The notes under the pieces were generated by a model. That model searched no databases and was not told the DNA's origin. It saw only the letters and a program-made list of their open reading frames with translations. 64,000 nt of DNA, taken from NCBI GenBank assembly GCA_001464895.1, contig LNEE01000017.1, positions 1-64,000 of the forward strand, read 5' to 3'. Shown piece by piece: positions 58,033 through 64,000 of the stretch. Numbering within the stretch: the stretch's first letter is position 1; every line of letters starts with the position of its first letter. This DNA comes from Betaproteobacteria bacterium Ga0077532. Lineage in GTDB: Bacteria; Pseudomonadota; Gammaproteobacteria; Burkholderiales; Ga0077523. The position numbers and the translations under genes are program-made.

Positions 58033-59592
58033 ATGCGCCCTCCCCTCCTCCGCATCAGCACCGACGAGCTGATCGTCGACTCCTTCGCCGGCGGCGGTGG
58101 CGCGTCGACCGGCATCGAGCGCGCCCTCGGCCGCTCGCCCGACATCGCCATTAACCACAACGCCGAGGCGCTTGCGATGCACGCGGCGAACCACCCGACC
58201 ACGCGGCACTACTGCGAGTCCGTGTGGGATGTGGATCCCGTCGAGGTATGCGCCGGTCGGCGTGTCGGGCTCGCGTGGTTCTCGCCGGACTGCAAGCACT
58301 TCAGCAAGGCCAAGGGCGGCAAGCCCGTCGAGAAGGCCATCCGCGGGCTCGCATGGGTCGCCGTGAAGTGGGCGAAGACCGTCCGCCCGCGCGTCATCGT
58401 CCTCGAGAACGTCGAGGAGTTCGCCGACTGGGGACCGGTCCTCGAGGACGGCCGGCCGTGCCCCATGCGCAAGGGCCACACGTTCCGCCGCTTCGTGCGG
58501 CAACTGTCGAACTGCGGCTACACGGTCGACTGGCAGGAGATCCGCGCGTGCGACTACGGTGCGCCGACCATCCGCAAGCGCCTGTTCCTGATCGCCCGGT
58601 GCGATGGCCAGCCGATCGTCTGGCCCGAGCCCACGCACGGTCGCGGCCTGTTGCCGTACCGCACGGCGGCGGAGTGCATCGACTGGTCGATTCCGTGCCC
58701 GTCGATCTTCGAGCGCACGAGGCCGTTGGCAGAGAACACGCTGCGGCGGATCGCGCGGGGTGTGCAGCGGTATGTCGTGGAAGCAGCCGAGCCGTTCATT
58801 GCGCCGGTGACGCACGCCGGGGACGCGCGCGTGCATTCGATCAATGAGCCGCTTCGCACCATCACATCGGCGCAGCGCGGCGAGTTTGCGCTCGTCTCGC
58901 CCACGCTGGTCGAGATCGGCTACGGCGAGCGGCCGGCCAACTGGCGGTGCGTCGCGTGCGGCGTCACCTACGACCGAAGCGATCTGCCGACCTGCGGGTG
59001 CTCGAAGTGCGGCTCGGAGTCCGACCCTATCGCAGTCCCCGGCCAAGCGCCGCGCGCTCCCGGCCTCGGCAAGCCGCTCGGCACCGTCGTGGCCGGCGGA
59101 CGGAAGCACGCGCTCGTGGCCGCCTTCCTCGCGAAGCACTACACCGGCGTGATCGGCAGCCCCATGGACGACCCGATGCACACCGTCACGGCCACCGATC
59201 ACAACGCGCTCGTCACGAGCCACCTGCTACCCGCGCCATTCCACGCCGCCGAGGTCCGCGCCTTCCTCGTGAAGTATTACGGCAACGAACGCGACGGCAT
59301 CTCGGTCCGCGAGCCTCTCCACACCATCCCCACACACGACCGCTTCGGCCTCGTCACCGTCCACGGCGTCGACTACGCGATCGTCGACATCGGCATGCGG
59401 ATGCTCGAGCCGCACGAGCTGTACCGCGCCCAGGGCTTCCCGCCCGAGTACCGCATCGACATCGAGCACCAGGGCAAGCGGCTTTCGAAGGCCGCGCAGG
59501 TGCGCATGTGCGGCAACAGCGTTTGCCCGCCGGCGGCCGAGGCGATCGTCGCGGCGCAGTTCGCCGAAGAACGGATGAGGGCGACGGCGTGA
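58033..59592 (+). CDS. C5 cytosine DNA methyltransferase
   Basis: A 519-residue enzyme. Motif I is VDSFAGGGGASTG, the catalytic motif IV is W-F-SPDC-K with C87 (not the usual PC), and ENV (125-127) is motif VI. Motif VIII/IX/X parts are RACDYGAPTIRKRLFLIARC, LRTITSAQRGEFALVSPTLV and CGNSVCPPAAEAIVAAQF. A cysteine-rich insert (CVACGVTYDRSDLPTCGCSK) could bind zinc in the target-recognition region. It may protect phage DNA from host restriction. The stop overlaps the next start. Confidence 0.9.
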   Translation: MRPPLLRISTDELIVDSFAGGGGASTGIERALGRSPDIAINHNAEALAMHAANHPTTRHYCESVWDVDPVEVCAGRRVGLAWFSPDCKHFSKAKGGKPVEKAIRGLAWVAVKWAKTVRPRVIVLENVEEFADWGPVLEDGRPCPMRKGHTFRRFVRQLSNCGYTVDWQEIRACDYGAPTIRKRLFLIARCDGQPIVWPEPTHGRGLLPYRTAAECIDWSIPCPSIFERTRPLAENTLRRIARGVQRYVVEAAEPFIAPVTHAGDARVHSINEPLRTITSAQRGEFALVSPTLVEIGYGERPANWRCVACGVTYDRSDLPTCGCSKCGSESDPIAVPGQAPRAPGLGKPLGTVVAGGRKHALVAAFLAKHYTGVIGSPMDDPMHTVTATDHNALVTSHLLPAPFHAAEVRAFLVKYYGNERDGISVREPLHTIPTHDRFGLVTVHGVDYAIVDIGMRMLEPHELYRAQGFPPEYRIDIEHQGKRLSKAAQVRMCGNSVCPPAAEAIVAAQFAEERMRATA

Positions 59593-59780
59593 AGGTCGAC
59601 CTGTCCGACGACGAGATCACCCGCCTAGTCGAAATGCGCGGCGGGTGTCGGTGCCACCTGTCGCCACCGTGCGGCGCGCACGCCGATCCGCCGACGGCCG
59701 ACGAGTTGGCCGAACTGCGCGACGACGACAAACCCCGCGGCACCTGGCCGTGGCCGACAGATTCGGATGTGGAGGACTGA
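59589..59780 (+). CDS. small zinc-binding-like protein
   Basis: A 63-residue protein from GTG 59589 (overlapping the methyltransferase stop). VKVDLSDDEITRLVEMRGGC and RCHLSPPCGAHADPPTADEL hold CxC and C residues that could bind metal. Acidic tail. Function unknown. Confidence 0.55.
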   Translation: MKVDLSDDEITRLVEMRGGCRCHLSPPCGAHADPPTADELAELRDDDKPRGTWPWPTDSDVED

Positions 59781-59782
59781 CC

Positions 59783-60229
59783 ATGGCATTGCCCTACGAA
59801 AGCGCCACCAGCGGCGAGCGCGCCCTCGGCGAGATCCAGAAGCTCTTGCGCGGGTTCGGCTGCTCGAAGTTCGGCAGCATGATCGACGACGAAGAGGGTT
59901 CGGTGCTCGTGCAGTTCGAGTACCACGGCCAGCCGGTGAGCGTGAAGGCGTCGATGCGCGGCTACGCGGCGGCGTGGCTCAAGGAACACCCGTGGAGCAC
60001 GCGCACCAAAGCCACGAAGGTCCAGCACGAGCGGAAGGCGCTCGACATCGCGAGCGTCGCCGTCTACTCGATCCTGCGCGACTGGATCAAGGGCCAGCTC
60101 ACGGCGATCGACACCGGCATCCTGACTTTCGAGGGCGCATTCCTCGGGCAACTGCTGTTGCCGTCGGGGAAGACCGTGCTCGAACACGCCCAGGCGTCGA
60201 AGTTGTTGCCGGCGCCGAAGGAGGACTGA
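59783..60229 (+). CDS. conserved early phage protein
   Basis: A 148-residue protein, MALPYESATSGERALGEIQK, LLRGFGCSKFGSMIDDEEGS, VLVQFEYHGQPVSVKASMRG, ALDIASVAVYSILRDWIKGQ. The beta-then-helix pattern is common in phage early genes; function is unknown to me. GGAGGACTGACC gives the ribosome site before ATG 59783. Confidence 0.62.
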   Translation: MALPYESATSGERALGEIQKLLRGFGCSKFGSMIDDEEGSVLVQFEYHGQPVSVKASMRGYAAAWLKEHPWSTRTKATKVQHERKALDIASVAVYSILRDWIKGQLTAIDTGILTFEGAFLGQLLLPSGKTVLEHAQASKLLPAPKED

Positions 60230-60231
60230 CC

Positions 60232-60531
60232 ATGCCCGACACACCATACCGCCCGAGCAACGGCTGCGAGGGCCAAGGGTTCTATGCGCATTGGTGCGAG
60301 AACTGCGCCCGCGACAAGGTCATGAACGGCACGCTCGACCAAGACGAGGCAGGCGATGCCGACCTGTGCCCGCTGATCGCGAACTCTCTGGCCTTCGACG
60401 TGACGCACCCGGAGTACCCGAAGGAATGGGTGCTGCGCGATGGCGTGCCGACGTGCACGGCGTACACCGAACACATCCACCCGGGCGAGTTGAGCGAGGC
60501 GGAGAAGGCTGCGCAGGGAGTGCTGCTGTGA
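60232..60531 (+). CDS. cysteine-rich early protein
   Basis: A 99-residue protein (MPDTPYRPSNGCEGQGFYAH, WCENCARDKVMNGTLDQDEA), with several cysteines (CEGQGFYAHWCENCARDK, CPLIA, CTAYTEH) suited to a zinc fold. GGAGGACTGACC lies before ATG 60232. Proteins of this pattern are frequent in phages near DNA methyltransferases as I recall. Function unknown. Confidence 0.6.
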   Translation: MPDTPYRPSNGCEGQGFYAHWCENCARDKVMNGTLDQDEAGDADLCPLIANSLAFDVTHPEYPKEWVLRDGVPTCTAYTEHIHPGELSEAEKAAQGVLL

Positions 60532-61343
60532 GCGAGACGCCACGGACCGACGCGAAAGAGAAGGAAACGGAGTACGGGAGCGACGAGGCGCACGCACATT
60601 ACGGCTGGAAGTTCGCCCGCGCCCTAGAACGCGAACTAGCCACCGTGACGCGCGAGCGGGACGAGGCGCGGCAGGCATTCGCATCGTTCGACGCCTTGTT
60701 TCGTGGCGTGCGTCAGATGCGAGACGAAGCGATGAAGGAACGCGACGACATCATCGCCGAGCGCGACGCCCTCCGCGCTGAGTTGGAGGCACTGCAACCC
60801 GGCATCGACCATCTGCGCGAGACGTGCGAATCGCTGGAATTGGAGCGCGACGACATCATCGCCGAGCGCGACGCCCTCCGCGCCGAGGTCGAGCGGCTAA
60901 CCTCCGCGAAGGATGGTGCCTACGAGGAGCGCAACCGCTGCGTGGCGCTGATCGCGCGCATGGCGTTGTCTCTCGGGTGCCGCGCTGGTCTCGCCCGCAC
61001 TGCAATCGAAGGATGGTCCGAAGACTGGCACGGCTGCGTTTACATCGACCTTCCTACCGGGCAGGTGTCGTGGCACTACCACGATTCACACGGGCACCTG
61101 TTCGAAGGGTTGCCAAAGTACGCTGCCCCGTGGGACGGGCACGACACGCCGGAGAAGTATCGCCGCGTTGGCGATGCACGGGAGTTCCCGAGAACGGCAT
61201 GGGTAGAAAACCAGTTCCGCCAGATCAACGATTGGTGCTGTTACGCCACGGAGGAAGACATCGCCGCGCGGTTGATGGCGCTGCAACAGATTGGCGTTCT
61301 GGCCCGCGCCGCGCTCACGCCCGCAGAGGAGCCGAAGACATGA
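60528..61343 (+). CDS. coiled-coil early protein with internal duplication
   Basis: A 271-residue protein from GTG 60528 (GTGA overlap). The first half is coiled coil with a duplicated unit: ERDDIIAERDALRAELEAL recurs as ERDDIIAERDALRAEVERL, and the DNA repeats (near 60741-60782 and 60846-60887) are nearly the same, so the duplication is recent. The second half (WHGCVYIDLPTGQVSWHYHD, FEGLPKYAAPWDGHDTPEKY) is a small domain I recall from other phage proteins of unknown role. Confidence 0.62.
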   Translation: MSETPRTDAKEKETEYGSDEAHAHYGWKFARALERELATVTRERDEARQAFASFDALFRGVRQMRDEAMKERDDIIAERDALRAELEALQPGIDHLRETCESLELERDDIIAERDALRAEVERLTSAKDGAYEERNRCVALIARMALSLGCRAGLARTAIEGWSEDWHGCVYIDLPTGQVSWHYHDSHGHLFEGLPKYAAPWDGHDTPEKYRRVGDAREFPRTAWVENQFRQINDWCCYATEEDIAARLMALQQIGVLARAALTPAEEPKT

Positions 61344-61534
61344 ATTGCCCGAATGTGTATTGGGTTACAGAGCTGGCAAGGTTGACTCAGACGGTAGCGA
61401 CCTCGCACCCAACGCTTGGTTGGACGCCCGCACGGCCGATGGGATGGCAAGGGTTAGGGCTGCGCATCCGCCTGCGCGCCGCGTGGCTGGTGTTTACCGG
61501 CAAAGCTGACGCAGTGCGGTGGTTTGAGCCTTGA
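61340..61534 (+). CDS. small basic early protein
   Basis: A 64-residue protein, MNCPNVYWVTELARLTQTVA, followed by WTPARPMGWQGLGLRIRLRA and AWLVFTGKADAVRWFEP. The second half could be an amphipathic helix that meets the membrane. ATGA overlap with the previous gene. Function unknown. Confidence 0.55.
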   Translation: MNCPNVYWVTELARLTQTVATSHPTLGWTPARPMGWQGLGLRIRLRAAWLVFTGKADAVRWFEP

Positions 61535-61550
61535 CCGCCGAGGTGACGAA

Positions 61551-61805
61551 ATGACGATTGATGAAGTGATGACGCTGGCAGAGTCGGTCATGGCAACGGC
61601 CGGCGACGTAGCGCGCGGATGGGTGCCGGTGCAGCACCTGACCGAGCGAGAAAAAGTGCTCCGCGCCGCCATCCTCGAGCTGCTTGACGCGGAGGCGGAG
61701 GCGTGTGCGGCAGAGATTGAGGGCGAATGGTGGCGCCGAGGTCCAGAGTGCGCCGAAAGCATCCGCGCCCGCATCGCCGCGCGGAAAGAAGGCGCGAAGC
61801 CGTGA
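61551..61805 (+). CDS. small acidic early protein
   Basis: An 84-residue protein from ATG 61551 (MTIDEVMTLAESVMATAGDV), mostly helical. GAGGTGACGAA lies just before. TGATG couples it to the next gene. Function not recognised. Confidence 0.55.
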   Translation: MTIDEVMTLAESVMATAGDVARGWVPVQHLTEREKVLRAAILELLDAEAEACAAEIEGEWWRRGPECAESIRARIAARKEGAKP

Positions 61806-61963
61806 TGACGCATCGATGGTACTGGCGGAAATGGCTAGGCGAGCGCCACGGGCAACCGTGCCGGGTCGTGGCAGTTGGCACGATGAACTCCGCGCTGGTC
61901 GAGTTTGCAGACGGGTTCCGCGTGCTGACGGTGCGGTATGCCGTGCGGAAGGTGACGCCGTGA
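61805..61963 (+). CDS. small early protein
   Basis: A 52-residue protein, MTHRWYWRKWLGERHGQPCR, then VVAVGTMNSALVEFADGFRV: a short beta barrel-like pattern. Stop and start codons overlap neighbours on both sides. Function unknown. Confidence 0.55.
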   Translation: MTHRWYWRKWLGERHGQPCRVVAVGTMNSALVEFADGFRVLTVRYAVRKVTP

Positions 61964-62148
61964 CCCTGCCCTACGACTACGCGCGGTGCGAGGGCGACAC
62001 GCTCGACCACGACGCAGGCATCTATCACCCCGACTGCGTGCACTGCCTGCGCCGCACCTCTCCCGGGCGGCCGGAGGGATGGCAAGCGTACATCGCGCCG
62101 CACGCTGGACCGGGGCCGTGCCCGCATCGGATTGGAGAGACGACGTGA
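61960..62148 (+). CDS. small cysteine/histidine-rich protein
   Basis: A 62-residue protein from GTG 61960, VTLPYDYARCEGDTLDHDAG and IYHPDCVHCLRRTSPGRPEG. The cysteines and histidines could bind zinc, as in many short phage proteins. GTGA overlap with both neighbours. Function unknown. Confidence 0.55.
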   Translation: MTLPYDYARCEGDTLDHDAGIYHPDCVHCLRRTSPGRPEGWQAYIAPHAGPGPCPHRIGETT

Positions 62149-62369
62149 CAGATGACGATGTAGCAGCCGCGATGGTGCCCGCATTCCGCGAGATGCTTGC
62201 TAAGTTCCCGCAGGCAAGGAAGAGCGAAGTGTGCAGCGCCCTGATGATTGCGAGCTTGAACGCGCTTCGCAAGCTGGATGGGGACGAATGGGTGCTGGGC
62301 TTTCTCGAATCGGCGGTGAAGGATTTGAAGGAGCACGCGCCGCTTTCAATCCTGCCGGAGGTTCACTGA
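62145..62369 (+). CDS. small helical protein
   Basis: A 74-residue protein (VTDDDVAAAMVPAFREMLAK, VCSALMIASLNALRKLDGDE), helical. GTG 62145 overlaps the upstream stop and TGATG joins it to the next gene. Function unknown. Confidence 0.55.
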   Translation: MTDDDVAAAMVPAFREMLAKFPQARKSEVCSALMIASLNALRKLDGDEWVLGFLESAVKDLKEHAPLSILPEVH

Positions 62370-62674
62370 TGACCGACCTTGACGAACTCGAAAGGCTGCG
62401 TGGCGTGTACGACCGCGCGACTAAGTGCACATCGCTTATCGGCGCCGCACGGCTGTCGCTGATTCTGAATGCGCGAGCCGCCTACGAAACGGCGCTATTC
62501 GCTGCCGCCGAGGAACTGGTGCGGGATGCGCGGCGGTATCGCGACTTGATGGCAGCAGCACGGCAAGCCGTCTTGGCGTTGGCACATGCCAGCGAATATA
62601 ACCCCAGGTACATACGCGACTACGAGCGGCTATCCGACGCCATTGACGCCGCCATCGCCCAGGAGCAACCGTGA
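62369..62674 (+). CDS. coiled-coil early protein
   Basis: A 101-residue helical protein (MTDLDELERLRGVYDRATKC, LILNARAAYETALFAAAEEL). Its end, DAIDAAIAQEQP, is shared with the gene at 62967, and the DNA repeat there is 27 bp and exact. Function unknown. Confidence 0.58.
   Translation: MTDLDELERLRGVYDRATKCTSLIGAARLSLILNARAAYETALFAAAEELVRDARRYRDLMAAARQAVLALAHASEYNPRYIRDYERLSDAIDAAIAQEQP
62645..62671 (+). repeat. 27-bp direct repeat shared with 63198-63224
   Basis: The sequence encoding DAAIAQEQP is the same over 27 bases in two neighbouring genes (62645-62671 and 63198-63224), although the rest of the genes differ. This points to recent shuffling of gene ends in this operon. Confidence 0.7.
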
Positions 62675-62970
62675 TGAATTGGGGATGGACAGCGCTAACT
62701 TTTGCGTTCGGGGTAAGTGTCGGATGGGTCGCCATGGGCTTGCTCGTCCGCGCCGACCGAAAGAAGACATGGGAGGACCTTATCGAAGGCCGGTATCAGA
62801 TTCACGAAGCGTACAGAGACAAGAAGGTGCCTCGCTACGAGGACGCGGAAGAGGTGTTGCTGTGTGCGCGGCGGTGGCGTTGCGCGCTGCGGCACCCCGA
62901 AGTGTTCGCGCAGTGGAGCGGCGCGGAGGCAGAGGCCGCGATTGATTCGCTACTAAACGAGGGGATGTGA
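62674..62970 (+). CDS. membrane-anchored early protein
   Basis: A 98-residue protein with an N-terminal membrane helix (MNWGWTALTFAFGVSVGWVA) and a soluble tail (KKTWEDLIEGRYQIHEAYRD). ATG 62674 overlaps the previous stop (TGATG); a GTG lies one codon upstream. Function unknown. Confidence 0.58.
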   Translation: MNWGWTALTFAFGVSVGWVAMGLLVRADRKKTWEDLIEGRYQIHEAYRDKKVPRYEDAEEVLLCARRWRCALRHPEVFAQWSGAEAEAAIDSLLNEGM

Positions 62971-63272
62971 GTATGCGGAACAAAGCCGGACAACTGGCAA
63001 TTGTGGTGCCGAGTGAAGAATCGGCAGAAGACATCAAGGCACACGGCGGGAAGGTGGTGCTGCCTATTGAGCACGTGCCATGCGCTCTTGGCGGCTCTGC
63101 GTGGCAAACCATGCCAACGCTTCGAGACGGCTATGGTAATAGGTTGGCATGGGATGACCGCGACCTAATGCCGCTCGGGGAACCTCTGGACGAATCTGAC
63201 GCCGCCATCGCCCAGGAGCAACCGAACTCATCAGCAACGCTTACAGGTTCGGACGAGGGGAAGGGGGAGTGA
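62967..63272 (+). CDS. small early protein
   Basis: A 101-residue protein from GTG 62967, MSMRNKAGQLAIVVPSEESA. It is hydrophilic and ends with the DAAIAQEQP segment also found at the end of the 62369 gene. GTGA and TGATG overlaps link it to neighbours. Function unknown. Confidence 0.55.
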   Translation: MSMRNKAGQLAIVVPSEESAEDIKAHGGKVVLPIEHVPCALGGSAWQTMPTLRDGYGNRLAWDDRDLMPLGEPLDESDAAIAQEQPNSSATLTGSDEGKGE

Positions 63273-63475
63273 TGGGTTACGTATGGCGATTGCTGACAAG
63301 GGCAGACACGATCCAGCCCGGAGACCAAGGCTTAAACGACGACTGCGAGACATGGCACGACGTTGTGCCATTTGTCTGCGGCATGGGTTACACGCCGGCC
63401 TTCTTTGTGCCCATACGACGCCGAGTGCCCGATGTTCCCGAAGCCGATTTCGGGGACATGGCAGGAGGGGAATGA
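63272..63475 (+). CDS. small early protein
   Basis: A 67-residue protein, MGYVWRLLTRADTIQPGDQG, with DDCETWHDVVPFVCGMGYTP, a short pattern I recall from other phage early genes. TGATG coupling on both sides. Function unknown. Confidence 0.55.
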   Translation: MGYVWRLLTRADTIQPGDQGLNDDCETWHDVVPFVCGMGYTPAFFVPIRRRVPDVPEADFGDMAGGE

Positions 63476-63774
63476 TGGAGATTCACTTGCAGAACGGGCA
63501 CATCCTGTTCATCTCGCTTGGCCTTTGCGCCTTGATGATTGCCGCCGCCGGCTTCATCGCGTGCGAGATCATGCACAAATGGCGCCACAGCAAATGGGCG
63601 ATGGACGCAGCGCAGCGGATGAACGAGCGTCACGCCAGAATTGCGATTAAGTACATAGACCGCGCGAACGATGTTGCGCCGGAGTCTGGCGATTCGGCAG
63701 AGCGCATCGTGGCGGAATGGGCGGCGGAGACAAATGCCGCGCTTGAACTGCATTGGCCAACGGAGGGCAAATGA
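63475..63774 (+). CDS. membrane-anchored early protein
   Basis: A 99-residue protein with one membrane helix (HILFISLGLCALMIAAAGFI) and a helical soluble tail (WAMDAAQRMNERHARIAIKY). Either of two adjacent ATG codons (63472, 63475) could start it. The stop overlaps the next start (ATGA). Function unknown. Confidence 0.55.
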   Translation: MEIHLQNGHILFISLGLCALMIAAAGFIACEIMHKWRHSKWAMDAAQRMNERHARIAIKYIDRANDVAPESGDSAERIVAEWAAETNAALELHWPTEGK

Positions 63775-64000
63775 AAGAGCTTTCCCTTCGGCCCTATCAC
63801 GGGAGGCTGTTCGTCGTGACGAAGTCGCGCGCCTACGAGGCGGCTCACCGAAAGCTGTTCCGTCAGACCGACCGCCTGACTTGCGCACAGCAGGGGCGCT
63901 TCGCGGCGGGCGAAGGCGACGACGGCATGTGGACCTATCTGGTCTGGGCCAGCAAGCCGCACACGCTGGCTCACGAACTCGCGCACGTGGTCCTGCATGT
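63771..64000 (+). CDS. HELAH-motif phage protein, cut by window end
   Basis: The first 76 residues of a gene that runs out of the window. It starts MKELSLRPYHGRLFVVTKSR and reaches a zincin-like motif, H68-ELAH72 in SKPHTLAHELAHVVLHV. Phage early genes of this type are usually annotated as predicted metallopeptidases, although similar motifs also occur in non-enzymatic proteins. ATGA overlap with the upstream gene. Confidence 0.65.
   Translation, partial: MKELSLRPYHGRLFVVTKSRAYEAAHRKLFRQTDRLTCAQQGRFAAGEGDDGMWTYLVWASKPHTLAHELAHVVLH

Noticed and set aside
4415-64000. Search for an integrase, to prove the prophage boundary
   Set aside because: No tyrosine or serine recombinase pattern is present in any listed gene; it may be beyond the window, so only the left end is proposed.

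Overview
The window is GC-rich DNA from a bacterium that is most likely betaproteobacterial. This rests on a gltX housekeeping gene with its tRNA neighbours, Rhs/YD-repeat remnants, and an encoded PEP-CTERM protein. It splits into a short chromosomal flank (1 to about 4.4 kb) and a large tailed-phage genome, almost certainly an integrated prophage, that starts just after a tRNA-Val gene and runs past the right edge at 64 kb. No integrase, repressor-linked att pair or right attachment site is visible, so the right boundary is unknown.

Flank (1-4414): a broken Rhs/YD-repeat gene interrupted twice by a 64-nt folded element; a Phd/YefM-type antitoxin with a VapC-type PIN toxin behind a palindromic operator; an empty decayed stretch; tRNA-Glu(TTC) and tRNA-Ala(GGC); a small acidic protein; gltX; and tRNA-Val(CAC), the probable integration site.

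Late half of the phage (4.5-42.4 kb, nearly all minus strand, read right to left): a beta-helix tailspike candidate, small and large terminase, portal, scaffold, an N4-gp56-type major capsid protein, head-tail adaptors, a lysis group, a tail fibre, a T7 gp12-like tail tube protein, and a T7-like ejection set. The ejection set comprises a gp13-like GNAT protein, two large core proteins, a transglycosylase protein, and a 2494-residue polyvalent protein with a pyrophosphatase-like fold, two ADP-ribosyltransferase-like domains and a zincin. Rz/Rz1 spanins lie at the end. The layout is podoviral: T7-like tail and ejection parts, an N4-type capsid, and lambda-style control.

Control and early half (42.4-64 kb): the leftward early operon (48.6 to 42.8 kb) carries a DUF1376 replication initiator with internal iterons, a helicase-loader-like protein, a RuvC-like resolvase and a Q-like antiterminator. 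It is followed by two odd tRNA-like genes and a terminator, a layout like the lambda pR'-tR' late switch. At 48.7-51.2 kb is the immunity region: a lipoprotein, three HTH regulators, palindromic operators shared between two promoters, and a PEP-CTERM exported protein translationally coupled to a probably leaderless regulator. The rightward early operon (51.2-64 kb) holds YqaJ exonuclease, RecT, an SbcC-like ATPase, a NADAR (YbiA-like) protein, a C5 DNA methyltransferase and many small overlapping unknown genes, ending in a truncated HELAH-motif protein. Stop and start codons overlap (ATGA, GTGA or TGATG) through most of both early operons, so translation is probably coupled.
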